Part shown: piece after piece, positions 1 to 9,138 of the stretch
Layout: the number at the start of each line of letters is the position of its first letter
How positions within the stretch are numbered: the stretch's first letter is position 1
DNA from: Sulfoacidibacillus ferrooxidans
GTDB lineage: Bacteria > Bacillota > Bacilli > Alicyclobacillales > SLC66
NCBI RefSeq assembly: GCF_022606465.1
Contig: NZ_JALBUF010000001.1
Span: forward strand, 744,001 to 808,000
Length of the DNA: 64,000 nt
Direction of reading: 5' to 3'
Notes under the pieces: generated by a model
What the model was told of the DNA's origin: nothing
Seen by the model: only the letters and a program-made list of their open reading frames with translations
Database searches by the model: none
Made by a program: the position numbers and the translations under genes

Positions 1-590
1 AACCCCTGATCTACAAATAACGCAAAAATCCTTCGCACAATGAGCGCTTCTGGTTCATACACGACTAATTGTTTTTGCTCTAAACGGTAGCCGTATGGAT
101 GCTGTGTCAACCACTTCCCTGACTTTGAAGCGTGCAACATATTTTCAACTACGCGCTCCCGTATGCGCTCTCGCTCGAATTCTGCGACAGCACCTAGTAC
201 TTGTAATGTCAATCGACCAGACGGAGTATCTGTATCAAATGCTTCGCTTGTAGAAACAAAGGCGATGTGATGATGGTGAAACAGCTCAATCAAGGTAAGC
301 AAATCAAGCAAACGCCTACTCAATCGATCTAACTTAGTTACCATTAATTTTGAAATCATGCCGTTCTTAACATCGCAAAGTAATCGTGCTAAAGCTGGAC
401 GTTGCATATTTTTCGCTGAATAACCATCATCGATATACTCGACAATCTCTACTGTCCATCCCATCGCCACGCAGTAGGCAGTTAACCGCGTCCGCTGCTC
501 GTCCAGAGAAACCCCTTCTTTTGCTTGTTCATCTGTCGAAACGCGACAATAAATCGCAACCCGTTTGTGTGCGCTCTCTTGCTCTGCCAA
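1..590 (-). CDS. Serine recombinase, N-terminal part (runs off left edge)
   Basis: This reading frame is open from a TTG start at 590 to the window edge, giving 196 codons without a stop. The start is preceded by GGGAGGGG at a spacing of six bases. The N-terminus reads RVAIYCRVSTDEQAKEG, which contains the catalytic serine of resolvase/invertase-type recombinases. Further on come the motifs KLDRLSRRLLDLL and GAVAEFERERIRERV, then the beginning of the Recombinase domain (HPYGYRLE). This layout fits a large serine recombinase such as SpoIVCA; the zinc ribbon and coiled-coil would lie outside the window. It lies immediately downstream of a 3'-truncated spoVR and is transcribed in the same direction. 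I infer that it is the excision recombinase of an element interrupting spoVR. Confidence 0.9.
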   Translation of the reverse strand, partial: MAEQESAHKRVAIYCRVSTDEQAKEGVSLDEQRTRLTAYCVAMGWTVEIVEYIDDGYSAKNMQRPALARLLCDVKNGMISKLMVTKLDRLSRRLLDLLTLIELFHHHHIAFVSTSEAFDTDTPSGRLTLQVLGAVAEFERERIRERVVENMLHASKSGKWLTQHPYGYRLEQKQLVVYEPEALIVRRIFALFVDQG

Positions 591-704
591 CGGATGCCCC
601 TCCCGATCAACTACACTCCTCTCTCATGTATATGTTTTAGTTTTTCTGGGATTTACGAAAGCCAGGATAAAAACGTTCATAGGATCTATGGGAGGGGATC
701 ACGA

Positions 705-917
705 GTGAGTGTAACGATTCGCTATACAGTCGTGTGGGATTCGGAGGAAACTTCATTTACTTCACTGGAATGTATCGAGGACACAAAACTTCATCAGTCA
801 CTACAAAGTCATTTATTCGCCTTTAGTCAATCCATACGAGCACTCGCTGTGCGCTCACTGATTGCCAAACAAACAGATCAGCACACAGCAGAATCCGCAC
901 GTATCTCTTTTTATTAA
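705..917 (+). CDS. Small hypothetical protein in the spoVR element
   Basis: This is a 70-residue frame starting with GTG at 705, with GGGAGGGG ending seven bases upstream. It lies between the recombinase start (590, opposite strand) and the truncated spoVR, transcribed toward the element end. The protein (start MSVTIRYTVVWDSEETSF) has no signal peptide, membrane segment or motif I recognise. Its position next to a serine recombinase would suit a recombination directionality factor, but that is only an inference from location. The good ribosome binding site is the main reason to call it a gene. Confidence 0.5.
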   Translation: MSVTIRYTVVWDSEETSFTSLECIEDTKLHQSLQSHLFAFSQSIRALAVRSLIAKQTDQHTAESARISFY

Positions 918-967
918 GGCATGGTCTTTTTAGCGCTCTCAACACTTTTTACGCGATATACCTGGTC

Positions 968-1801
968 TTAAGCATCTTTGCGATACGAGGGCCAGCCTTC
1001 GTTCATGATCTTAGTTTCAACTTGTGGCCAAAAGTATAGCATTTCCTCGCGAATGACAGTCAGGATGTCGCGTTGCCAGTCATCCAGTACCTTACTGTGG
1101 TTAATGAGGAATAAAACTAGATCTTTATTTAATTCCATCTCCGTCAATTTAGAGGATTGACTAGGTACAACAACAGGTTCACCCGAAAGCACTCGAAGGC
1201 GCTCATCTAATGCGAACATATCCTCGAAAGGGGATGTCTTTGGCGTTTTCTCTGATGCTTCTATTTTTTGATCCCGCAGACGTTGCCGACGAAGCGCTGT
1301 GCGTGAGGCATCCACATGCTCTTGAATGGCCAGTGCGGCATCTAGTACTTGTTCTACAGCTTCTTTTCCGTGCTCCATCTCATACTCGCGAAATCTTTCC
1401 GCACTAGCTGCCATCGAGTTCACCACATTGCGGGCTGTGTTTGAAAACATCGCATTGTTTTTGAAAAAATCACAGTGCGCAAGCACATGCGCACTGACTA
1501 ATTTATTTTGTACAAGTGTATTGTTGTCGAGCAAAAAAGCATAACAAGGATCTGAGTTAATGACAAGTTCATAGATGCGACTCAGACCCAAGTCATAATC
1601 CATTTTCATCCTATGATAGGCCTTTCCAAACGTCCAGTGTGAAAAACGGGTCGGCATCCCCTGATAGGCACCAAATGTGTATAACACATCTGCTGGGACA
1701 ATTTCAAAACGCATATCGTAGAAATCTAATCCAAATTCTTTCGCCATCGCGGTCATTTGCTCGATCGAACGTTCTAATTCTTTTACTTCATCTTCAGTCA
1801 C
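968..1801 (-). CDS. spoVR: SpoVR family protein, 5' part only (gene interrupted)
   Basis: SpoVR takes part in spore cortex formation in Bacillus and belongs to the PrkA-YhbH-SpoVR trio (YeaG-YeaH-YcgB in E. coli). This 277-residue frame matches the N-terminal part of the family, which is normally about 460-470 residues. Visible family blocks include [46 protein letters not shown] and [13 protein letters not shown]. Similarity runs to IMNEGWPSY, then the frame ends four residues later at a TAA, where family members continue with a histidine-rich stretch. The GTG start at 1801 overlaps the TGA stop of yhbH (1798-1800), which indicates translational coupling. The missing 3' half and the neighbouring recombinase show that the gene is interrupted rather than naturally short. 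Confidence 0.9.
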   Translation of the reverse strand: MTEDEVKELERSIEQMTAMAKEFGLDFYDMRFEIVPADVLYTFGAYQGMPTRFSHWTFGKAYHRMKMDYDLGLSRIYELVINSDPCYAFLLDNNTLVQNKLVSAHVLAHCDFFKNNAMFSNTARNVVNSMAASAERFREYEMEHGKEAVEQVLDAALAIQEHVDASRTALRRQRLRDQKIEASEKTPKTSPFEDMFALDERLRVLSGEPVVVPSQSSKLTEMELNKDLVLFLINHSKVLDDWQRDILTVIREEMLYFWPQVETKIMNEGWPSYRKDA

Positions 1802-1955
1802 GCAGATTCACCGCCTTCACGACCAACTTCGGCGCTAAAGAATGTCCGCAATGCCTTATAGACCTCACTCTTCTCATGGATCAGGGCGTTGCGAAAACGC
1901 GGGGTATGAAAATGCCGATACGCAGTCATCAACGTGGAGCTACGATTGTATTGAT
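1798..1955 (-). CDS. yhbH: YhbH (DUF444), 3' part of the split gene
   Basis: This segment encodes the missing C-terminus of YhbH, starting at Y/N of the motif [15 protein letters not shown] and ending EGGESA before a TGA at 1798-1800. The known family reads nearly the same (NQYNRHSTLMSAYK in B. subtilis, from memory). The 5' part at 10789-11811 ends EINQYK and then a stop. Both parts share the 10-bp sequence ATCAATACAA on the coding strand. Joining there gives an uninterrupted frame of 389 codons including the stop, close to the 392 residues of B. subtilis YhbH. In the present arrangement the fragment has its own upstream TAG and no convincing start, so it should not be translated until excision occurs. 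Confidence 0.93.
1946..1955 (-). repeat. att core, yhbH 3' junction
   Basis: The coding-strand sequence is ATCAATACAA, identical to the copy at 10793-10802. It lies in the codons for Gln-Tyr-Asn of YhbH. To its left on the plus strand is yhbH 3' sequence and to its right is element sequence. The core centre is the dinucleotide TA. Confidence 0.88.
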
Positions 1956-1976
1956 AGAGTTGCACACCCTATCCAC

Positions 1977-4112
1977 TTATCCATTCGCTGTAGTTGAAAA
2001 GTCCACCTTAATTGTCGACCCAATCGGAACTGAGCGGCTCGCAGGGATACTTTGACTTGTCGCAAAGCCAAACCCAGAAGGTACCAGATGCAAACCAAGT
2101 GATGAACACACGCGCATTGCTTCTGTCATCAACATTCCTTTAAAATTTGGCACAATAATCGTCGACATATCTGCTCGCTTTACTTCAATCTCAACTGTCG
2201 ATCCATCTGTCACTCGCATTCCTGCACGCGGCCACTGATCTACGATCATACCAGTACCGCCAATCACCGTGCCTTGTAATCCTAGATCGCTTAACTTGTG
2301 CAATGATTGACTTGAAAGTAAACCCACCACATTTGGAACAGACACGTACTGTATCGCATGCTGTGATGTCTGTGTCTGTTGCTGCTTCTTCTGTGCAGTG
2401 GTCAAATGCGGAGGAATAGCTAGATACTTGAGTGTTCGCGATATGACGTACTTAGCCGCTGGCGTCGCGACCCAGTCACCCCACTGTGCTGTATGTAGCG
2501 GTTCATTGACAGACACGTATATTTCAAATTGTGGATGATGCGCTGGCACAAACCCTAAAAATGATAAATTATATAGGTTTGCATAGTATCCCCCACCTGG
2601 TTTAGGAATCTGGGCAGTTCCTGTCTTCCCGGCAATATTATATCCGGGAATCTCTCCAACATTTCCTTGCGGATCATCGTCTACTACCTTAATCATTGCA
2701 TTCGTAACTTTGGTCATAATCGAACGTGGCGCCACATCTCGTACGACATGAACGTGATGTGTAAAAATAACTTTACCATCTGGCGCGACAATCTTTTGTA
2801 CAAGATAGGGTGTCAATAAATCCCCGCCATTTGCAATAGCTCCAATGGCCGCCACTTGTTGAATCGGTGTCACTGCAAGTCCTTGACCAAACGTCATTGT
2901 CGCAAAGTCAACCGGATTTAAATTTTTCTCAGGAAAAATAATGGAGTGACCTTCCCCTGGAAGATCTATGCCTGTCCGATGATTGAAGCCAAATAACCGC
3001 CAATAATCATAGAAGTTTTTTACACCTTCTGCTTGTCCAATATGAATAAGACCTACGTTACTTGAGTAGATCAATGCTTGCTCATAAGTAAGACGACCCC
3101 ATCCATATATATTCCAGTCATGGATAGGTACACCATTTACGTAATCCACCCCAGACATATACGTTTGATTCATGCGTATGCTGTGCGTCGCTAACGCTCC
3201 AACGAAAACCTCCGGCTTAAACGTTGATCCAGGTTCAAATGGATCGCTAATAGCCCAGTTCGTATAGAGCGTTGACGCAGGATACTCCCAGTATTCATTT
3301 GGATTAAATGTAGGTAAATCAGCCATGGCAAGAATGGCTCCGGTATTAGGATTGGATACAATAATCGTTGCGTGCTGTGGAGTAAATCGCTTTTCAATCG
3401 TCGCGAGTGCCTTTTCAGCATAGCGTTCAATGACTGGATTCAACGTCAAATATACATTGTCCCCATTTTGCACTGGTTTTGTAGTCGTGGGGTAAAACGG
3501 AATGGGATTCCCAAAAGTATCTTGAGTAAACTCGCTATATCCAGGTTTGCCAGCCAGATACTTATTGTAGGAGAGTTCAATCCCAGCGGCACCTGTGCCA
3601 TGTTCATTGAGAAATCCAATCACATGCGAGGCCAGTGTTTGATTGGGATATTGCCGAAGATACGCTTTATAGACGGTCAAATCATTGCTAAGATCCAATT
3701 GATCAAATAGCTTTTCGACCTTATCTTTCGTAAAGAGCGACACATGAATCAGATAGGGATACAATTGTAACCAAGTAACGCCGGGTCGGTTAATCGCAGA
3801 CAACATCGTAGTTGGACTTACATGGACGATGCTTGCTAAGCCATTGGCCACCGCATCTAGTTTGTCCTTTTTGCGAATGGCGTGAAGGTCAATATCAATC
3901 GTATATGCTGCTGCACTATACGCTAAAATACCTCCTGTTGAATCATAAATCGTTCCTCGAACGGGTTGAATGACATCATCTGCATCCCACTCTGCTTTTG
4001 CACGTTGATAAAGAAACGTATCCGCCGTTTGCACATACCCAATTCTTGCAAGAACGATCACAACAGCGACTACAAAACCAACTTGTAAACTTCGTACGCG
4101 GAACTTCTGCAC
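1977..4112 (-). CDS. Class B penicillin-binding protein with PASTA domains (SpoVD/PBP2b type)
   Basis: This 711-residue transpeptidase cross-links peptidoglycan on the outer face of the membrane. It has one N-terminal membrane segment (about residues 10-26), a PBP dimer domain (about 45-210), then a transpeptidase domain with all three signatures: S296-T-F-K299, S350-S-N352 and K496-T-G498. Two PASTA repeats follow at about 590-655 and 656-709, which is the SpoVD/PBP2B arrangement; SpoVD acts in cortex synthesis. The GTG start at 4112 has AGGGA nine bases upstream. It is the last gene of a leftward operon with 4280-5617 and 5631-7529, and ends 21 bp from the yhbH 3' junction. It is therefore cargo of the yhbH element, which is unusual. 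I cannot decide whether it is the vegetative or the sporulation paralogue. Confidence 0.9.
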   Translation of the reverse strand: MQKFRVRSLQVGFVVAVVIVLARIGYVQTADTFLYQRAKAEWDADDVIQPVRGTIYDSTGGILAYSAAAYTIDIDLHAIRKKDKLDAVANGLASIVHVSPTTMLSAINRPGVTWLQLYPYLIHVSLFTKDKVEKLFDQLDLSNDLTVYKAYLRQYPNQTLASHVIGFLNEHGTGAAGIELSYNKYLAGKPGYSEFTQDTFGNPIPFYPTTTKPVQNGDNVYLTLNPVIERYAEKALATIEKRFTPQHATIIVSNPNTGAILAMADLPTFNPNEYWEYPASTLYTNWAISDPFEPGSTFKPEVFVGALATHSIRMNQTYMSGVDYVNGVPIHDWNIYGWGRLTYEQALIYSSNVGLIHIGQAEGVKNFYDYWRLFGFNHRTGIDLPGEGHSIIFPEKNLNPVDFATMTFGQGLAVTPIQQVAAIGAIANGGDLLTPYLVQKIVAPDGKVIFTHHVHVVRDVAPRSIMTKVTNAMIKVVDDDPQGNVGEIPGYNIAGKTGTAQIPKPGGGYYANLYNLSFLGFVPAHHPQFEIYVSVNEPLHTAQWGDWVATPAAKYVISRTLKYLAIPPHLTTAQKKQQQTQTSQHAIQYVSVPNVVGLLSSQSLHKLSDLGLQGTVIGGTGMIVDQWPRAGMRVTDGSTVEIEVKRADMSTIIVPNFKGMLMTEAMRVCSSLGLHLVPSGFGFATSQSIPASRSVPIGSTIKVDFSTTANG

Positions 4113-4279
4113 TGCACATCTTCCCTGTCAACTTGTATTTGGGCGCATAAAAAGCCCAGCATACGTCAACTATAGGACACATAAACTCATATTGTCCATA
4201 AAGTACTTTATCATAAATGAACTTTAGCGGAATGATAAATTTGTATATGCAGTAACATAGTCACTTATATTACACATTA

Positions 4280-5617
4280 CTACAAATCTCGTGTGTTCAC
4301 TCCAAAATACATGAGTGCTTCCCCAACCAGTGATTGCGTTCCCACAATGGCAACAAGACCATCTGAGCCAACTGTTTTGGAAGCTTGTTCAATGGCCTCT
4401 TTCACATGCTGCACCTCATGTGTCGTTACAAATAAAGAACCTATCTCTCGCGCATCTTTTGGAAAAGCTAGATGCGGATTATGGACGGTAGTGATCCATA
4501 ACTCCTGACATAGTGGCGCAAGAACGTGCAGTACCCCCTGGTAATCCTTATCTTGCGGAACTGCAACGATCAGATGCAAGCGCGAGTAGCGGAGTGTATG
4601 AAGTACCTCACGTACATACTCGGCACTTTCTCGATTAATCGCACCATCAATCAGCACTTTAGGAGTGCTATCTAACATTTGACATCTGCCGGGAATAGCC
4701 ACTTGCATCAAGGCATTTTTTACATTTTGCACATCGAGTGCACCACCCACAAACCACTCGACCACAGTAATCGCAACAGCTGCATTATCTGCCTGATGCC
4801 TTCCTAATAACGGCACTTGCACATCTTTATATTCTTCATGCTTGGTATGTACATCAAAGATGGTAGCATATCCTGTTGTCTGAACATGGACGACATCCAT
4901 ATCTGATCCCAGAGCTTGCAATGGCACTCCGTTACGGGAACTTTCAGTACGCAAAATGGAATCGGCAATATTCACCTGTCGACCAATCACCACACCAGAT
5001 AATTCGGGCGTTATAATGCCTGCCTTATTATGTGCGATGTCATCTAATAACGGACCTAATTGTTCTGGATGTTCATACATAATGGGAGTAACTACTGCAA
5101 ATTCTCCCTGCACCATATTGACATCATCATAGCGTGCACCACGCCCCAGTTCGATCACATTGACATCAGTGTGACACTCTGCAAAATAGAGCATCGCAAC
5201 AACAGCAGTGAGACCCACAGGACCAAAGTACTCATGCGGTTGCATGTGCTGTAGCATGCGTTCTATCGGTTCCTCTATATCTGATAGTAAGCGCATAAAG
5301 TCTGCTTCTGGGATTGCTTTACGATCGATGCGAATACGCTCAGTGAAATCGATTAAATGGGGGCTTGTAAAAAGTCCAACACGATAGCCTTGCTCCTCGA
5401 GCAACTGCGCAATCATGCGAGAAGTTGAGCCTTTCCCTTTACTGCCGGTCACTTTAATATTGCGTTGTACTCGATCAGGACTACCCACCGCATCTAACAA
5501 TAGTCTCGTATGCTGTGGATTGCGTGTGTCTCGGTCTAAACCATCAACACGATATGGTTTAGACCGAGAATAACTTGAAAAAACATACGATACGGCATCG
5601 TAAAACCGCGTGAACAC
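4280..5617 (-). CDS. FolC/Mur-ligase-like protein between two PBP genes
   Basis: This 445-residue protein has the FolC/Mur ligase plan. It has the ATP loop VTGSKGKGSTS (about 60), then FTSPHLIDFTERIRI, a central domain ending in IAHNKAGII and LLGRHQADNAAVAI, and a C-terminal domain with IPGRCQML and IDGAINRES. Several usually invariant positions differ from folylpolyglutamate synthase: the block normally reading GLGGRxDxTN is LGRGARYDDVN, and the DGAHNP motif has Ile instead of His. The GTG start at 5617 follows AAGGGG at nine bases; the longer upstream frame overlaps the preceding PBP gene and lacks a ribosome site. Its place between two transpeptidase genes suggests a cell-wall rather than a folate role, but this is inference. 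Confidence 0.7.
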   Translation of the reverse strand: MFTRFYDAVSYVFSSYSRSKPYRVDGLDRDTRNPQHTRLLLDAVGSPDRVQRNIKVTGSKGKGSTSRMIAQLLEEQGYRVGLFTSPHLIDFTERIRIDRKAIPEADFMRLLSDIEEPIERMLQHMQPHEYFGPVGLTAVVAMLYFAECHTDVNVIELGRGARYDDVNMVQGEFAVVTPIMYEHPEQLGPLLDDIAHNKAGIITPELSGVVIGRQVNIADSILRTESSRNGVPLQALGSDMDVVHVQTTGYATIFDVHTKHEEYKDVQVPLLGRHQADNAAVAITVVEWFVGGALDVQNVKNALMQVAIPGRCQMLDSTPKVLIDGAINRESAEYVREVLHTLRYSRLHLIVAVPQDKDYQGVLHVLAPLCQELWITTVHNPHLAFPKDAREIGSLFVTTHEVQHVKEAIEQASKTVGSDGLVAIVGTQSLVGEALMYFGVNTRDL

Positions 5618-5630
5618 GATGTGTAACCCC

Positions 5631-7529
5631 TTATGAATGTGTGGATTTTGCCTTTGCTGCAAGTTGTGCCTGCTGTGCAAAATAAGCATCGATGACTGTT
5701 TTCGCCATTGGAGTTGCTGCTCTAAAACCTTCACCAGTCACGTTTGGAATAACAGCTGCAACTGCAATCTCTGGATTATTATACGGTGCAAAACCAATAA
5801 ATACAGAGTTATTACGCCCGGGAATCCCGCTCTCAGCAGTCCCAGTTTTTGCTGCCACATTAATTGGATCGTTGCCAAAAAAGTATGTGGCTGTCCCAAG
5901 TGAGCCATGTGTTGCAAGTTCCATTCCCTGTTTAATGAGATTGATATACTTTTGATCCACATCCACTTTATCAATCAAATGTGGTTGATACACTTTGACC
6001 ACATGTCCTGTGGACGAGGTGATCTCGTGCACCATCTCTGGTTGATACCGGTACCCACCGTTTGCAATCGCTGCAACATACGTGGCTAGTCCGATCGTAG
6101 AATACGCTTCTTCCTGACCGATAGCAGCAGCTGGAAGATCGTATAACGTAGGTGGATTCGCAATGGTAACGTAGCCAGTCGCCTCATCTGGAAGATCAAT
6201 ACCAGTTGGGCTTGTTAGTCCAAACTGCTTGCCCATCGAAGAGATTTGCTTCAGTGCAGCAACCCGCGGTCCTGTCAACCAAGACTCCATATTTTGTGGT
6301 GGATTATTGACATTAAAATGGCCCATGTCAAGCCCTACTTGATAAAAATACGTGTCATCTGACACTTCTAGCGCTTCACGCAATCCAATAACACCAAAAC
6401 CAGCCTGGTTCCAGTTCTTCATATAGTATGTCCCGATTTGCAAACCACCCGTGTCATCTACCTTTAAGGTAGGTGAGATCTCATGATTCATCAGGGCTGC
6501 AAATGCTGTTAGCGGTTTTTCACAAGAACCTGGCATATAAAGTCCAGACACTGCAGTATTTAACCCTGCATCATTTTGTAGATATTCCTGATAATGCTGT
6601 GGAGATATCCCGCCCATCCACCACTCTGGTTTATATGTCGGGTAACTGGCCATAGCAAGTACAGCACCAGTATGCACATTTAATACCACAATCGTACCGG
6701 AGTATACATTAGGTTCACCCAATGTATGCAGATAATTAATTCGATCGATCAAAGCCTTCTCAGCTACTTTTTCAAGTGGCCCATCGAGATTTAGTACAAT
6801 ATTATCCCCTGCATGCGCTGGTAAATGAATTGTACCTCCAGCTAATGGCACACCAGCTGGATCCACGGGGATCTTTTCAGCACCAGCTTTTCCACGCAGT
6901 ACGCTCTGATACTGCTCTTCTAAACCAGATAAGCCCACCAAAGAATTAGGATCATATCCTTCGCTTGCATACTGTGCAGCATCTTGTTGTGGGATTGGGC
7001 CAATATACCCGATCTCATGTGCCGCTTCATAGCCTTTTGGATACACGCGTACAGGAGTTGTAATCATGGTCACGCCAGGCAATGAATTGCGATGCTCTGC
7101 CACATAGGCTAGCTCTACCGGCGATGCATTTTGGACAAGCGTCACTGTTGCAAATCCAGGTTTGGAAGTCGTCATATCATATAGCAACGTGTTTGCAGGC
7201 GTTTTTAATACAGGTGACAATCGTTTTGCAATCAATGATGCAGACGCCAGATCATTTGGATAACGGATAAATACGATATTGAAATCTGCTTTATCAGCAG
7301 CTAGTACATTACCTTCGCTATCATAGATCCAACCACGCGGTCCAGGAATTGGAATGGTATCGTAGTTTTGCGTAGAGACCTGTGATTGAAATAGTTGGTT
7401 TTCTGTGATCTGCATATAACCTAAACGAACCAATAGCGCACCACTTGCCAACACGGTTGCGAGAAACATACCTTGAATTCGCCTTGGCATACGGCGTTTC
7501 ACCGGACGTTCTTCGCGCCTTACACTCAC
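5631..7529 (-). CDS. Class B penicillin-binding protein (PBP2/MrdA-like)
   Basis: This 632-residue peptidoglycan transpeptidase has a basic N-terminus, a membrane anchor at about residues 20-38, a dimerisation region (about 60-240) and a transpeptidase domain. Signatures are S335-C-E-K338, S390-D-D392 (SxD, as in the PBP2 group) and K561-T-G563. There are no PASTA repeats. I chose the GTG at 7529 because AAGGGGG lies eight bases upstream; the ATG 45 bases earlier has no ribosome site. It is the first of three tightly spaced leftward genes, 13 bp from the FolC-like gene. Like them it sits inside the yhbH element. No shape partner (MreC/D, RodA) is nearby. Confidence 0.88.
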   Translation of the reverse strand: MSVRREERPVKRRMPRRIQGMFLATVLASGALLVRLGYMQITENQLFQSQVSTQNYDTIPIPGPRGWIYDSEGNVLAADKADFNIVFIRYPNDLASASLIAKRLSPVLKTPANTLLYDMTTSKPGFATVTLVQNASPVELAYVAEHRNSLPGVTMITTPVRVYPKGYEAAHEIGYIGPIPQQDAAQYASEGYDPNSLVGLSGLEEQYQSVLRGKAGAEKIPVDPAGVPLAGGTIHLPAHAGDNIVLNLDGPLEKVAEKALIDRINYLHTLGEPNVYSGTIVVLNVHTGAVLAMASYPTYKPEWWMGGISPQHYQEYLQNDAGLNTAVSGLYMPGSCEKPLTAFAALMNHEISPTLKVDDTGGLQIGTYYMKNWNQAGFGVIGLREALEVSDDTYFYQVGLDMGHFNVNNPPQNMESWLTGPRVAALKQISSMGKQFGLTSPTGIDLPDEATGYVTIANPPTLYDLPAAAIGQEEAYSTIGLATYVAAIANGGYRYQPEMVHEITSSTGHVVKVYQPHLIDKVDVDQKYINLIKQGMELATHGSLGTATYFFGNDPINVAAKTGTAESGIPGRNNSVFIGFAPYNNPEIAVAAVIPNVTGEGFRAATPMAKTVIDAYFAQQAQLAAKAKSTHS

Positions 7530-7673
7530 TCGATTATCCCCCTTGGCAACACTTATATAGCCTGATCCATACATTCTACCGTAACTCTACGAGACTGTCA
7601 TGGAACTATCCTATAGTTTACCTTTGAAAGATGTAGCAAGTATGTGACAACATGTTGTGCAGCATGTCAACCA

Positions 7674-8855
7674 TTAGCTATGGCGCACATTGACGATGAC
7701 ATTTGCCACAGCAATTCCCAAAATAGCCACCGTAACGATACCAAATATAGCGGGCATTACAATCACGAGCGGACCAAGTACAGGCGGTAAAATCGCAACT
7801 CCCACATTAGAAGCCATGCTAAACCCTGCCGTTTGCACACCAGCACCGCGTGTCTCTCGTGCCGCTTCGGCAGTCGCACTGAGCGATAGTGCGTAGCATC
7901 CATTCCCAAATACTCCGAGCAAGAGAAAAATAAGTTGTATAGCAGCTACCGAGACGACCCATACTCCTGTAAATTCAAGAACTACGAGCAAAGTCAGCAA
8001 TGTCGTCAAAGCAATAAGTACTACTTGCCAAACACCAGAACGTCCCATAAAGTCAGCTAGCAGAGGGAAGAGAATGGCCCCAATCCCCGACCCTAGGAAC
8101 GTTAATGCAGTCAATGTAGCGCCTAGTCGTGGTGCATTGGCTACGTGCAGATGCAGTAGCGCACTCACGGCAATGCCACCAAACATAACACTTGTCGCAG
8201 CAATGGCGAGTCCCACCCACCACCACCGCGGCGAACCAAATACGATTCGCATCGGTTCCGACGCAGGCTCTTCAAACCTTGGCAAATGATTGAGGGACAC
8301 AAATAAGAAAAGTCCAACAATAGCATTGACAAGCCATACGACGACGAGAACTCCTGTATATCCAAAAAGGGCATGCAAGGTAGGACCCATATAGGCACCA
8401 GCTGCCATCCCAAAAAACAGCATGCCAATCGTAAGTCCTGTGACTGTCTTAACGTGCGTCATATGAGCTTGCCGCACCACAGCACCTACTGGAGAAATGA
8501 GTAGTGGATAAGCAATCGCTGCGATCGCTTGCGCGACGAGGTACCAACTATACGATGGAGCAAAGATACGTCCACCTAACCCGACAAATGAAAGAACAAT
8601 AGCCGCACGCAACACAGGTGCAATTCCGTCTTTGCGCGCCCACCAAGCAGCTGGCATACTAAATACAATCATAGCGAACCCATAGAGTGATAAAAACATG
8701 AGCACAGAGCTCAAGGAAGAGTGCAGATGCCCGATCAGTTCTGGAACAATCGGAGCCATAATAAACCAAGCAGATCCTATAGTAAAAGCAAATAACACGT
8801 ACGCAACCACAAATATAACAGGAGAAGATCCCCGTTCATCGTTCAACGTTGCCAC
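7674..8855 (-). CDS. MFS transporter
   Basis: This 393-residue, very hydrophobic protein has about twelve predicted membrane segments in two halves, separated by a polar loop around residues 195-210 (HLPRFEEPASEPMR). The loop after segment 2 reads WWARKDG, a degenerate form of the MFS loop 2-3 motif. The GTG start has AAGGGGG nine bases upstream. It lies in the yhbH element between the small gene 8917-9117 and the PBP operon, in the same orientation. The substrate cannot be told from sequence; a role in drug or metabolite efflux is only a family-level guess. Confidence 0.8.
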   Translation of the reverse strand: MATLNDERGSSPVIFVVAYVLFAFTIGSAWFIMAPIVPELIGHLHSSLSSVLMFLSLYGFAMIVFSMPAAWWARKDGIAPVLRAAIVLSFVGLGGRIFAPSYSWYLVAQAIAAIAYPLLISPVGAVVRQAHMTHVKTVTGLTIGMLFFGMAAGAYMGPTLHALFGYTGVLVVVWLVNAIVGLFLFVSLNHLPRFEEPASEPMRIVFGSPRWWWVGLAIAATSVMFGGIAVSALLHLHVANAPRLGATLTALTFLGSGIGAILFPLLADFMGRSGVWQVVLIALTTLLTLLVVLEFTGVWVVSVAAIQLIFLLLGVFGNGCYALSLSATAEAARETRGAGVQTAGFSMASNVGVAILPPVLGPLVIVMPAIFGIVTVAILGIAVANVIVNVRHS

Positions 8856-8916
8856 TTGTCCGTACCCCCTTACACTCTTTTATTTGATGACAATACCATG
8901 AAAACACTGAAAAATA

Positions 8917-9117
8917 CTAGTCTTCTGACCTATCTTCAACACTCCCTTCTAAAAGAATGCACTTTGCAAGGTCCACAAATTCTTCGATCCACAGTGCGCC
9001 ACTCTGTGCTTCGTGCGCCGTCCATGCCAATTGCTCATCAAACGTATGTGCAACTAGCGACCCATGCACTGTTATCACAGTATTTCCAATACAATGCTGC
9101 CGTTTTGGCATCTCCAT
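8917..9117 (-). CDS. Small hypothetical protein divergent from the element recombinase
   Basis: This 66-residue acidic soluble protein (start MEMPKRQHCIGNTVITVHGS, end EDRSED) has no motif I recognise. The ATG at 9117 has AGGGGGT eight bases upstream, and a SigK-type promoter match lies just before it (9139-9165), so it is probably a real gene. It is divergent from the serine recombinase that starts at 9223, a place where directionality factors or regulators of recombination are often found. That role is inference. It shares no visible similarity with the small gene at 705-917 in the spoVR element. Confidence 0.6.
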   Translation of the reverse strand: MEMPKRQHCIGNTVITVHGSLVAHTFDEQLAWTAHEAQSGALWIEEFVDLAKCILLEGSVEDRSED

Positions 9118-9138
9118 TCTAGATACCCCCTACTATTG

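Larger units (their letters stand above)
1..967. mobile_element. Right end of a second skin-like element interrupting spoVR (partial)
   Basis: SpoVR coding similarity stops abruptly at about position 975. What follows to the left is a small divergent gene and then a serine recombinase gene that leaves the window. By analogy with the complete element at 1946-10802, this is read as one end of an intervening element whose other end and the spoVR 3' half lie beyond position 1. The exact crossover point cannot be set because the partner junction is missing; it probably falls within about 20 bases of position 980. Confidence 0.7.

Noticed and set aside
525-700. Longer frame upstream of the small gene at 705
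   Set aside because: Its 5' part is antisense to the recombinase gene; the ribosome site GGGAGGGG points to GTG 705.
4280-5734. Long 484-codon start for the FolC-like gene
   Set aside because: It overlaps the preceding PBP gene by more than 100 bp and has no ribosome site; GTG 5617 does.
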